Of a DNA stretch of 64,000 bases, positions 52,511-59,597 are shown piece by piece. The notes beneath the pieces are model-generated. The model made no database searches. It was not told where the DNA came from and saw only the letters and a list, made by a program, of their open reading frames with translations. Within the stretch, counting starts at the first letter, position 1, and every line of letters begins with the position of its first letter. The stretch is from positions 1,488,001-1,552,000 of the forward strand of contig NZ_CP029481.1 of NCBI RefSeq assembly GCF_003151255.1. The letters are read 5' to 3'. Position numbers and translations under genes: made by a program. The DNA is from Microvirga sp. 17 mud 1-3. GTDB lineage: Bacteria; Pseudomonadota; Alphaproteobacteria; Rhizobiales; Beijerinckiaceae.

Positions 52511-52927
52511 ATGCGCAACCTGCCTGCGATCGTCATCGGAACCGTAGGAAGCGCTTTCCTGGCCGGCGGGCTGTTCTTCGCCGATTCGGACATGATGCGT
52601 AACGTATCAGGTCCCGAAAGCCTGATGACGGAGCAGGGCAGGGGTGAAATTGCCTCCCGGCCCTCGCAGTTTGAAAGTCTCGATTTCCGGATTCTCTTCG
52701 GGTCGGATTCGGTGACGAACACGACCTATTTCGGCGACGCGAGGCAGCCTCTGGCGACCTTGAAGGAAAAGCGTCAGGAGCCCGCCCCGAAGGCCTTGCC
52801 GCAACGTCACGAATCCAAGGACGAGCTGCAGAAAAAGGGCAGGCCGCGGACCTTTGGCTGCGTGACGTCCGTCAGCCCGCTGGCGCGCGCTGCCGCCGAA
52901 CAGAGCCCCAGCCTCTGCCTGGCGTAG
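52511..52927 (+). CDS. hypothetical exported protein
   Basis: The protein has 138 residues from the ATG at 52511 (GGAGGGG upstream). An N-terminal hydrophobic segment (LPAIVIGTVGSAFLAGGLFFA) is a signal peptide or anchor. The rest is polar and basic, with two cysteines near the C-terminus (FGCVTSVSPLAR and LCLA). I do not recognise a family. An EcfG-type promoter places it in the stress regulon. Confidence 0.65.
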   Translation: MRNLPAIVIGTVGSAFLAGGLFFADSDMMRNVSGPESLMTEQGRGEIASRPSQFESLDFRILFGSDSVTNTTYFGDARQPLATLKEKRQEPAPKALPQRHESKDELQKKGRPRTFGCVTSVSPLARAAAEQSPSLCLA

Positions 52928-52992
52928 CATGGGCAGGCGCCCGTCCAGGGTTAGGTGCACGAGGACCGGCATAGCCACCATCGGAGGATTGT

Positions 52993-54849
52993 GTGAGTGA
53001 GGATGGGCAGGCTGTTGGCCGGCGTCGGCTGTTCGCCCGGTTCTGGCGAACGGCGTCTGGTTTCTGGACGGGCGTACGACGGCAAGAGGCTTGGTTCCTT
53101 ACCGTATCGCTCCTCGCGATCATTCTCGCCCAGCTCTTCGTCCAGTATCGACTGAACGTCTGGAATCGCGAAATCTTCGACGCACTTGAGAAGCGCGACG
53201 TTGCCCTGGTCGGTCGCCTTGCCCTGCTGTTCCTGCCCTTGGCTTTAGGGGCTGTGGCATTCAATGTCGCGTCCGTCTGGGGGCGGCTGACGACCCAACG
53301 CGCCTGGCGCGCCTGGCTGACCGACCACCAGATCGACCGCTGGCTGAAGAATGGGCGCTACTACCAACTCAACCTTGTAAAGGGACAGCATCAGAATCCT
53401 GAATTCCGTATCGCCGACGACACGCGGATTGCTACGGAATCTCCTGTGGATTTCGCTTTCGGCGTCACGACCGCGGTTCTGACCGCCGTCACGTTCATCG
53501 GGGTCCTATGGGCGGTTGGGGGCGGGATTTCTTTCGAATTGGGTGGGCGCTCCCTGACCATTCCCGGCTATCTGGTGTTTGTCGCAGTCATCTACTCCGC
53601 CATCACCACGACCGCGATGATCTTCATCGGCCGTCGTTTCGTTCAGGTGGCCGAGGACAAGAACCAGGCGGAGGCCGAGTTTCGTTATGCGGTCACCCGC
53701 CTGCGTGAGAATGGGGAGAGCATCGCTCTACTGGGCGGAGAACCCGAGGAGCGTAGCAGCCTGAGCATCGCGCTCGGCCACGTGATCGCGCAATGGAAGG
53801 CGCTGTGTGGACAATACCTGCGCACCACCGTGGTGTCTTACGGCAATTTTGTGCTTGCACCCGTCATTCCCCTCATCCTGTGCGCGCCAAAGTACCTTGC
53901 CGGAACCATGACGCTTGGAGAGGTCATGCAGGCGGCGACTGCCTTTGTGACAGTCCAGCAATCCTTCAACTGGCTCGTGGAGAATTACCCTAAGCTTGCC
54001 GACTGGACGGCCTCCGCCAACCGTGTCGCTGGCCTGATCGTCTCTCTTGACCAATTGGAGCGGGCCGAGGGGCCGGGCATCGGCCGGATTGCCCGCAAGG
54101 AAAAGGAGGAGCAGGCGGCGCTTCGTCTCCATGGGGTCTCCGTAACCCTGGACGATGGCACGGCGGTCGTTGGGGAGACAGAGGTCAAGATCAATCCCAG
54201 CGAGAGGGTGCTGGTCGTCGGTGAGTCCGGGGCCGGCAAAAGCACGTTGATCCGGGCCATTGCTGGTTTGTGGCCCTGGGGAGAGGGCGAGATCATTTTC
54301 CGGCAGGGCGCCAAATTGTTTTTCATGCCGCAACGTCCCTACGTTCCCATGGGGACGCTCAAGCATGCCGTCGCCTACCCTAACCCGGCCGACAGCCTGG
54401 AAGATGGCGCCGTGGTCGAAGCGCTGAAGAGCGCGGGTCTGGGTCACCTGACCAATCGCATCAATGATGAGGGCGAGCCCTGGGATAGAACGCTCTCCGG
54501 GGGCGAGCAGCAGCGCTTAGCCTTCGCCCAGCTTTTCATTCAGAGGCCCGACATCATCGTCATGGACGAGGCGACCTCTGCGCTGGATCCCGAGACGCAG
54601 GACGTGCTCATGGAAAGGATCATCGAGCGCCTTCCCGATTCGGCGATCATCAGTGTGGGGCATCGTCCGGAGCTGGAGGCCTTCCATAATCGTCGTCTGG
54701 TCCTCGCGCGCCGAGAAGATGGGGCCCGTCTCGTGGCGGATGAACCTTTGTCCCCGCGAACCTTCGCCGTGAGGCGCGCTATGTCGCTTCTGTTCCGTCG
54801 GCCGGGACCCAGGACTTCCGAACCGTCCCAACCTCGCCAGAAAGCCTGA
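52993..54849 (+). CDS. ABC transporter, fused membrane and ATPase domains (SbmA/BacA-like, YddA type)
   Basis: The protein has 618 residues from a GTG at 52993. Residues about 30-340 are the ABC_membrane_2 domain (VQYRLNVWNREIFDALEKRD, WLTDHQIDRWLKNGRYYQL, NPEFRIADDTR), typical of the SbmA/BacA and ABCD peroxisomal families. The ATPase part has Walker A GESGAGKST, signature LSGGEQQR and Walker B IIVMDEATSALD. Relatives import peptides or export long-chain lipids. It lies 65 bases after the EcfG-controlled gene at 52511 and may be cotranscribed with it. Confidence 0.92.
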   Translation: MSEDGQAVGRRRLFARFWRTASGFWTGVRRQEAWFLTVSLLAIILAQLFVQYRLNVWNREIFDALEKRDVALVGRLALLFLPLALGAVAFNVASVWGRLTTQRAWRAWLTDHQIDRWLKNGRYYQLNLVKGQHQNPEFRIADDTRIATESPVDFAFGVTTAVLTAVTFIGVLWAVGGGISFELGGRSLTIPGYLVFVAVIYSAITTTAMIFIGRRFVQVAEDKNQAEAEFRYAVTRLRENGESIALLGGEPEERSSLSIALGHVIAQWKALCGQYLRTTVVSYGNFVLAPVIPLILCAPKYLAGTMTLGEVMQAATAFVTVQQSFNWLVENYPKLADWTASANRVAGLIVSLDQLERAEGPGIGRIARKEKEEQAALRLHGVSVTLDDGTAVVGETEVKINPSERVLVVGESGAGKSTLIRAIAGLWPWGEGEIIFRQGAKLFFMPQRPYVPMGTLKHAVAYPNPADSLEDGAVVEALKSAGLGHLTNRINDEGEPWDRTLSGGEQQRLAFAQLFIQRPDIIVMDEATSALDPETQDVLMERIIERLPDSAIISVGHRPELEAFHNRRLVLARREDGARLVADEPLSPRTFAVRRAMSLLFRRPGPRTSEPSQPRQKA

Positions 54850-54903
54850 TTGAGCTTCTCAAAGGTTTTGGCGAGAGCCCGCTGCCGGGAAGCAGCCGCC
54901 AAG

Positions 54904-54928
54904 GGAACCAATTGCGGGCCGGCTAGTT
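54904..54928 (+). promoter_or_regulatory. EcfG-type promoter, distal, before the PRC-barrel gene
   Basis: GGAAC at 54904-54908 and GTT at 54926-54928 with a 17-base spacer. It is 230 bases from the PRC-barrel start, so it could make a long leader or a separate RNA. Confidence 0.5.
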
Positions 54929-55076
54929 GATAAAAATTCATGTATTTTATGCTCCTCCCCAAGGGATGGGGCAGTATTTGTCTGTGTGCTTGAATATAAA
55001 TTCAGGAATTTAGCTGCGCCACGAGCATAATGGTGAGTATGCACTGCTCGCATTAGTGAATTTGGAGAATTTTGTC

Positions 55077-55101
55077 GGAACGACAATGCCAAGATTGCGT
55101 T
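55077..55101 (+). promoter_or_regulatory. EcfG-type promoter, proximal, of the PRC-barrel gene
   Basis: GGAAC at 55077-55081 and GTT at 55099-55101 with a 17-base spacer, 56 bases before the ATG. Confidence 0.7.
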
Positions 55102-55157
55102 AAACCGACACGCGCTCAGGCGTATCGTGCGGATTAATGACCTTAGGAGATTATGCA

Positions 55158-55901
55158 ATGCTTAAGAAGCATATGGCTGCCTGTCTTGTTGCGACCTTCT
55201 TCGCGGCGCCTGCTTTCGCTCAGACCTCGACGGCGCCGACTTCCGGTGCGACCGACCGCCCGGCCGCGACGGGTTCGGGCTCGACCACGTCCGGTTCGCC
55301 CGCCATGCAGCCCGGCAATACGGGTTCGTCGATGAATTCGTCCTCCATGGACACGTCCAAGTCGACCACCATGGCGCAGTCTGGGACGACGCAGGGCCAG
55401 TTCATGACCCACATGCAGGCCGACCAGATGATGGCCTCGGACCTCATCGGCACCAAGGTGATCAGCGCCAATAACGAGTCGATCGGCGACATTAACGATG
55501 TGATCGTTGACCGGAATGGCCAGGCTGTGGCGGCCGTGGTCGGCGTCGGCGGCTTCCTCGGCATTGGCGAGAAGGATGTGGCAGTGCCCTTCAACTCGCT
55601 GGAATTCGCGACCCGCGAGCAGGTCAATGCCATGAATAACGCCAACGCTTCCAACAATGCTGCCTCGACGACCGGTTCGACGGCCCCCAATACGGCTGCC
55701 ACGAACAACTCGGCGATGAACAACAACGCTGTGAATGCGACTGGCTCGACGACCACGGCCGGCACCTCGGCCAGCAGCCGCGATAATGAGCCGGAGCGGG
55801 TGATCCTGCGCATGACGAAGGCCGAGCTTCAGGCCGCTCCGAAGTTCGACAAGCGCGCTGACAGCAGCACTGCGACCGGTACCGCTGCGCCGAAAAAGTA
55901 A
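55158..55901 (+). CDS. exported PRC-barrel domain protein
   Basis: The protein has 247 residues. A signal peptide (MLKKHMAACLVATFFAAPAFA) is followed by a low-complexity Ser/Thr/Gly linker. The PRC-barrel domain spans about residues 95-165 (MASDLIGTKVISANNESIGDINDVIVDRNGQAVAAVVGVGGFLGIGEKDVAVPFNSLEF broken). A second Asn/Thr/Ala-rich linker and a RMTKAELQAAPKFDK tail follow. It would be periplasmic or surface-attached. Such proteins are common stress-regulon members in Rhizobiales. Confidence 0.92.
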   Translation: MLKKHMAACLVATFFAAPAFAQTSTAPTSGATDRPAATGSGSTTSGSPAMQPGNTGSSMNSSSMDTSKSTTMAQSGTTQGQFMTHMQADQMMASDLIGTKVISANNESIGDINDVIVDRNGQAVAAVVGVGGFLGIGEKDVAVPFNSLEFATREQVNAMNNANASNNAASTTGSTAPNTAATNNSAMNNNAVNATGSTTTAGTSASSRDNEPERVILRMTKAELQAAPKFDKRADSSTATGTAAPKK

Positions 55902-55924
55902 GATTCGGCGATAGGCTGTTTGAG

Positions 55925-55953
55925 ACGGCGCCCGGAAACCGGGCGCCGTTTTT
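55925..55953 (+). terminator. Rho-independent terminator of the PRC-barrel gene
   Basis: ACGGCGCCCGG (55925-55935) pairs with CCGGGCGCCGT (55939-55949) around AAA, followed by a T-run. It faces the terminator of candidate sRNA B. Confidence 0.9.
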
Positions 55954-55978
55954 CTATATCGGGTCAATAGGGGCCAAG

Positions 55979-56044
55979 AAAAAGGCGCGGTCTAAAGACC
56001 GCGCCTCGAAAGGTGCCGGCTCAGGGGGCATTGGAACCGGTTGA
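55979..56044 (-). ncRNA. candidate EcfG-dependent small RNA B
   Basis: On the minus strand an EcfG-type promoter (GGAAC 56071-56075, N17, GTT 56051-56053) is followed by about 65 bases ending in a strong terminator: GGCGCGGTCT/AGACCGCGCC (55984-56005) then TTTTTC. The predicted transcript has the C-rich loop AATGCCCCCTG and then GCCGGCACCTTTCG right before the terminator. This matches candidate A (GCCGGCACCTTC). Layout, promoter and the 11-base common segment suggest paralogous small RNAs. A 234-codon open frame crosses this region in minus orientation, but it has no ribosome-binding site and runs through the hairpin. Confidence 0.6.
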
Positions 56045-56050
56045 GCAGGT

Positions 56051-56075
56051 AACGCCGTTGAAGGTCTCCGGTTCC
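56051..56075 (-). promoter_or_regulatory. EcfG-type promoter of candidate sRNA B
   Basis: On the minus strand GGAAC (56071-56075) and GTT (56051-56053) with a 17-base spacer. It is divergent from the promoter at 56129-56153. Confidence 0.6.
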
Positions 56076-56128
56076 GTGGGATTTCGAAATTTTTTCCGGG
56101 CCCCGTCGAAGGGCGCATTGCCGCAGGA

Positions 56129-56153
56129 GGAACCGTAGCGGAGCCGGCACGTT
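56129..56153 (+). promoter_or_regulatory. EcfG-type promoter before a small gene
   Basis: GGAAC at 56129-56133 and GTT at 56151-56153 with a 17-base spacer, 24 bases before the ATG at 56178. Confidence 0.6.
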
Positions 56154-56177
56154 GCCCCCGCAGATGCGGAGGTTTCC

Positions 56178-56414
56178 ATGACTGCAACCAACGAGCTCGA
56201 CGCTGTTCTCACCCACGAAATTATTCCTGACGAGTTCTGTCGTCTCGCTTCCAGCACGCCCCCTCGGGAGAAGCCTCTTGTCGCGTCGCTCCTGAGCGGA
56301 GTTGTGCCGGCACGCCAGCAGGATGGGGTTCTGTGTCCTCTCATGCTGCGACGGCACCTCGTCGTTCCGCTTTGGGAGCCGAGCCTGGCTGGGGAGGCCG
56401 GGGGACAGTTTTAG
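56178..56414 (+). CDS. small hypothetical protein, EcfG-controlled
   Basis: The protein has 78 residues and follows a GGAGGT ribosome-binding site five bases before its ATG. An EcfG-type promoter lies directly upstream, which is the main support that it is real. The sequence (ATNELDAVLTHEIIPDEFCR start, LVVPLWEPSLAGEAGG end) is soluble and unrecognised. Confidence 0.5.
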   Translation: MTATNELDAVLTHEIIPDEFCRLASSTPPREKPLVASLLSGVVPARQQDGVLCPLMLRRHLVVPLWEPSLAGEAGGQF

Positions 56415-56444
56415 GGATCTCATATCGGTCAGTAGCGATTGCAG

Positions 56445-56993
56445 ATGATTCAAGTCGAAAACCGCCCTATGAACGAGAATTCTGTTACGGTCCTCTTTCC
56501 TCCCCCGATCGTCCCTCTGATCGATGCGTTCCGATCTCTCGAAGTGCTTGCGGAGCATTATGATCTCCATGTCCTCGAAGGGCCCGAGGAGGATCTTGCG
56601 CGCTTCATGGAACCGAGTGCCGCAAAGGCAGTGATCTCGGACGCTATGCTGCTGGCATTCGCTCTCGGCCGTCAGAGGGGCGAGCCTCTCGTCCACTGCC
56701 CCTTACGGTCACGCAAAGGCAGCGCTGACGAATATTGCATCTTCACCCTGATTGCGGCTGCCCGGGAGCCCGATACCGGCCTTGCGTTAGAGGCGGCAGC
56801 TACCCTTCGCGTGATTTCCTTCGAATTCGTGTTCGCCATGGCGACGGATCTTCTGCGACGAATGGACCGTGGCGGTTTCGTGCTTGAACGGCCGAGCCTT
56901 CACGAGTTTCGGGCCATTGTCGGGGAAGGGGAGCTTTTCGAGCAATCGATTGAGCCCATAGGCACAGAGGCGACTTTCCGTTTCCACCATTGA
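56445..56993 (+). CDS. hypothetical protein
   Basis: The protein has about 182 residues from the ATG at 56445; an ATG at 56469 is an alternative and neither has a strong ribosome-binding site. It is soluble and alpha/beta (FPPPIVPLIDAFRSLEVLAEHYDLHVLEG, AAATLRVISFEFVFAMATDLLRRMDR). The pattern is unfamiliar. It lies 30 bases after the EcfG-controlled small gene and may be cotranscribed with it. A terminator shared with the convergent KGG gene follows. Confidence 0.6.
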   Translation: MIQVENRPMNENSVTVLFPPPIVPLIDAFRSLEVLAEHYDLHVLEGPEEDLARFMEPSAAKAVISDAMLLAFALGRQRGEPLVHCPLRSRKGSADEYCIFTLIAAAREPDTGLALEAAATLRVISFEFVFAMATDLLRRMDRGGFVLERPSLHEFRAIVGEGELFEQSIEPIGTEATFRFHH

Positions 56994-57054
56994 CGCATAG
57001 CGCTGCGGTACCGCCGAGACGCAGGCTTTTTGGATCCGTCCTGTCGGAATAAAG

Positions 57055-57082
57055 AAAAGGGGCCGTCTAGCGGCCCCTTTTA
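57055..57082. terminator. bidirectional terminator
   Basis: AAAAGGGGCCG (57055-57065) pairs with CGGCCCCTTTT (57071-57081). It separates the convergent genes at 56445 and 57099 and has A and T tracts on both sides. Confidence 0.85.
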
Positions 57083-57098
57083 GTTGCTATGAGGAGCT

Positions 57099-57293
57099 TT
57101 ACTCCTGGTTGGAGCGGTTGCTGCCCGAAGCCTGGCCGCCCTTGCGTCCTGCCTCCGAAGCCAACTCGCGATCCTGCGAGAACGAGCGCTTCTCGGCCGG
57201 AACACTCTTGCCGCCTTTGCTCGCAATCTCACGCTGCCTGTCACCATCCATCGAAGCAAAGCCACGCTTCGAAGTCGAACTTCCTGTTGCCAT
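57099..57293 (-). CDS. KGG-motif stress-induced protein (Con-10-like)
   Basis: The protein has 64 residues with KGG repeats: GFASMDGDRQREIASKGGKS and ELASEAGRKGGQASG. Such small hydrophilic proteins (GsiB/Con-10-like) are induced by desiccation and other stress. The ATG at 57293 follows TAGGAGG. An EcfG-type promoter lies 35-59 bases upstream. Confidence 0.93.
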   Translation of the reverse strand: MATGSSTSKRGFASMDGDRQREIASKGGKSVPAEKRSFSQDRELASEAGRKGGQASGSNRSNQE

Positions 57294-57698
57294 CACAAGC
57301 CTCCTAAGCAATTAACTCTGCCTTGAAAACCGCGGGGAATTTGGTTGGTTCCGGCTGTTCTTAACAGTTTCCTTGCTCGCTTATTAAAGTTATCAAAAAT
57401 GAGGAGATGGGTTGTTTTATGTAAGGCGCTGTAAGGGCAAGAAGAATGTTGTCCTTTTATTTCCGATGATGAAAGCTTGGCGGTTTCATTCGTATTTTAA
57501 CCCCTTGGGAGACTACACGTTTCGTTTCAGCCAGAATGGGGATGCGGAGATAGCAAAATGCTTTGGGACTATTTGAGTGGGTAGCGTAGGCTTATTGTGT
57601 GCTAAATCCACTTGATAAGCAGGTCTCGCAATAAAAGTATAGCCTTTGCAAAGACATGCATTGATCAAGTGCATTTACATGCAACTTCGCTATATATG
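57294..57698. other. AT-rich gene-free stretch
   Basis: 405 bp, clearly AT-richer than the surroundings. It holds the EcfG-type promoter of the KGG gene at its left end. Nothing else is convincing. Confidence 0.5.
57328..57352 (-). promoter_or_regulatory. EcfG-type promoter of the KGG gene
   Basis: On the minus strand GGAAC (57348-57352) and GTT (57328-57330) with a 17-base spacer. Confidence 0.7.
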
Positions 57699-58157
57699 CT
57701 ATAGCCGGGCCGCCTGAAGGGCGTGGCTGGCGCGGCTGTCGTGGTCGTGGGGGCCGGGTCCGATGGGGCCGAAATCGCCGCGCAGCGCTTTCAGCGCATA
57801 TCGCTCGGTATCGATCTCACGAGCGGTATGGAAGCCGAGCCGTCGGAGGACGGGCAGGGGCGGGCACCACCCCTGAATCGCATGCTGGAGTAGGAAGGCG
57901 GTCACCAGTGCCGGGAGGGCCAGCCAGCGCCTGTCGCCCTTATAGGCGAGCGCAACGCCCGTGAAGGCGAGGGTGGCGGCATTGGTCTCCAGCGTCCGCT
58001 CGATATCCCATTCCCGGTCAAGCTCGCGCAGTCGGCGGTCGATGCCTTCCGGGTGGGCCGCATGCCACCGAATGCTTTCGGCAATGCCGCGCATGATTTG
58101 ATGATTGGCCGATGCGGATGTGTGATCTGTGACCCGTTCGACAGTGCTCGCAACCAT
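57699..58157 (-). CDS. DUF2892-type membrane protein, EcfG-controlled
   Basis: The protein has 152 residues. The N-terminal half is soluble and helical; two membrane segments follow around residues 58-95 (TNAATLAFTGVALAYKGDRRWLALPALVTAFLLQHA). The motif GWCPPLPVLRRLGFHTAREIDTERYALKALRGDF is typical of DUF2892-like proteins related to the YgaP membrane part. An EcfG-type promoter lies 25-50 bases upstream. It is divergent from the bigR operon. Confidence 0.8.
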   Translation of the reverse strand: MVASTVERVTDHTSASANHQIMRGIAESIRWHAAHPEGIDRRLRELDREWDIERTLETNAATLAFTGVALAYKGDRRWLALPALVTAFLLQHAIQGWCPPLPVLRRLGFHTAREIDTERYALKALRGDFGPIGPGPHDHDSRASHALQAARL

Positions 58158-58182
58158 GCTTCAATTTCCTCCAAAACGGGGC

Positions 58183-58207
58183 AACGGCGCGTCTGCGCGC
58201 CGGTTCC
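58183..58207 (-). promoter_or_regulatory. EcfG-type promoter of the DUF2892 gene
   Basis: On the minus strand GGAAC (58203-58207) and GTT (58183-58185) with a 17-base spacer. The spacer itself contains an inverted repeat GGCGCGC...GCGCGCC. Confidence 0.65.
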
Positions 58208-58230
58208 GCCGTAGCCTTCGGCCGGATCTC

Positions 58231-58260
58231 TTGACATATACTAAGCAAGTACTAAATTAG
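58231..58260 (+). promoter_or_regulatory. bigR promoter/operator
   Basis: TTGACA at 58231-58236 with an AT-rich -10 region (TAAATT, near 58253) is a good promoter. It overlaps two TACTAA direct repeats (58239 and 58250) and the palindrome CTAAATTAG (58252-58260), where an ArsR-type repressor could block transcription. Confidence 0.55.
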
Positions 58261-58288
58261 CATGATCTTATTTAAGAGAGGCACATAA

Positions 58289-58624
58289 ATGCTCCGGCCG
58301 GACCTTGATCTTGAGAGTTTTGAGCGCCAGGCGACTGAGGTCGCCGACATCCTTCGGGCAGTGGCCAACGAGCGTCGCCTGATGATCCTGTGCAAGCTGG
58401 TGGAGTGGGGCGAGGCCAATGTAACCTCTCTGGCTGAGGCGGTGGGCCTGTCGCAATCGGCCCTGTCGCAGCATCTGGCCAGGATGAGGGACGAGGGGAT
58501 CGTCACGTTCCGGCGTGAGAGCCAGACGATCTGGTACCGGATTGCGGATCCGCGCATCGAGCAGCTTCTCGCCACCCTCTACGGACTGTTCTGCAAGCAG
58601 GCCGAGCCCGGCAAATCGGCCTGA
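58289..58624 (+). CDS. bigR: BigR-like ArsR-family persulfide-responsive repressor
   Basis: The protein has 111 residues with an ArsR winged helix (LRAVANERRLMILCKLVEWGEANVTSLAEAVGLSQSALSQHLARMRDEGIV). Two cysteines, in LMILCKL (about residue 35) and LYGLFCKQ (about 105), match the pair that forms a disulfide or tetrasulfide in BigR/SqrR proteins. The gene order bigR, YeeE/YedE, DUF6691, MBL dioxygenase is the classical BigR operon for sulfide detoxification. Confidence 0.93.
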   Translation: MLRPDLDLESFERQATEVADILRAVANERRLMILCKLVEWGEANVTSLAEAVGLSQSALSQHLARMRDEGIVTFRRESQTIWYRIADPRIEQLLATLYGLFCKQAEPGKSA

Positions 58625-58636
58625 ATGGAGGTCGCC

Positions 58637-59062
58637 ATGGATCACTTCACGCCCATCTCGGCCCTCATTGGCGGCCTTCTGATCGGCCTGTCGGCAGCCT
58701 GGCTCCTTGTGCTGAACGGGCGCGTCGCCGGCATCAGCGGGATTCTTGGAGGGCTGCTTCCTCCGGCCCCTCGCGAAACCGGCTGGCGCATGGCTTTCCT
58801 GGCCGGCCTGTTCGCCGCGCCACTCGCCTATGCGGCATTCGGCGGAACACTGCCGCCTGTGGACTTCGATGTCTCGCTGCCCGTTCTGGTCACGGCGGGT
58901 CTGCTTGTCGGCTTTGGAACACGCCTGGGCTCGGGCTGCACCAGCGGTCACGGTGTCTGCGGCATCGGGCGCGGATCGCCTCGCTCAATCGTTGCGACCG
59001 GCATCTTCATGGTCTGCGCCATCGCGACCGTCTACCTCACCCGCCATATTGTAGGGATGTAA
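58637..59062 (+). CDS. YeeE/YedE-family sulfur transport protein, first half
   Basis: The protein has 141 residues from an ATG at 58637 with GGAGGT upstream. It has about four helices and the conserved cysteine motif GTRLGSGCTSGHGVCGIGRGSPRS, which in YeeE moves thiosulfate. It represents one half of a full YeeE/YedE channel. The second half follows three bases later. Confidence 0.92.
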   Translation: MDHFTPISALIGGLLIGLSAAWLLVLNGRVAGISGILGGLLPPAPRETGWRMAFLAGLFAAPLAYAAFGGTLPPVDFDVSLPVLVTAGLLVGFGTRLGSGCTSGHGVCGIGRGSPRSIVATGIFMVCAIATVYLTRHIVGM

Positions 59063-59065
59063 GCC

Positions 59066-59524
59066 ATGCCGTTGATCGCTTCCGCCTTCGCGTCGGGCCT
59101 GCTGTTCGGCCTCGGGCTGATCGTCTCGGAGATGGTCAACCCAGCCAAGGTGCTCGGCTTCCTCGACATCTTCGGCAACTGGGACCCAAGCCTCGCCTTC
59201 GTCATGGGCGGTGCCGTCATTGTCTCGGCCCTGGGAACCTTCGTCGCAAGACGGCGCGGCGTGCCTGTGCTGGCGCCACGCCTCGACATGCCCAGCCGGC
59301 GCGACCTCGATCCGCGCCTGATGACAGGCGCCGCCTTGTTCGGCATCGGCTGGGGCCTGGTCGGCCTGTGTCCCGGTCCGGCGCTCGTCGATCTGACCTT
59401 CGGTCCCTGGCAGATATTCGCCTTCGTCGCCGCCATGGTGGTCGGCATGGCGCTCTTCCGTCTCGTTCCCGATGATTGGCCGCAAGCCGCCTTCAGGCGA
59501 GAGGCCGCGCGCGTGGATGGGTGA
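59066..59524 (+). CDS. YeeE/YedE-family protein, second half (DUF6691)
   Basis: The protein has 152 residues and four to five helices, with FGLGLIVSEMVNPAKVLGFLDIFGNWDPSLAFVMGGAV and GIGWGLVGLCPGPALVDL. It pairs with the preceding protein as the two halves of a YeeE-like transporter in BigR operons, where it exports or imports reduced sulfur. Confidence 0.92.
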   Translation: MPLIASAFASGLLFGLGLIVSEMVNPAKVLGFLDIFGNWDPSLAFVMGGAVIVSALGTFVARRRGVPVLAPRLDMPSRRDLDPRLMTGAALFGIGWGLVGLCPGPALVDLTFGPWQIFAFVAAMVVGMALFRLVPDDWPQAAFRREAARVDG

Positions 59525-59597
59525 GCCTGCCGAGAAAACGTCGCCCGACCCATTTTGTCCTAAACCGACCTTCACTCTGTCATGAGGAGAAGACCCT

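Larger units (their letters stand above)
54850..55157. promoter_or_regulatory. control region before the PRC-barrel gene, with C-rich stretch
   Basis: 308 bp without a coding gene. It holds two EcfG-type promoters (54904-54928 and 55077-55101). After the first comes CTCCTCCCCAAGGGATGGGG near 54950-54969, a C-rich segment with a small hairpin, which may belong to a leader or a third small RNA. Confidence 0.5.

Noticed and set aside
55992..56696. 234-codon open frame on the minus strand
   Set aside because: It has no ribosome-binding site, runs through a strong terminator hairpin and overlaps an EcfG promoter on the same strand; the candidate small RNA explains the region better.
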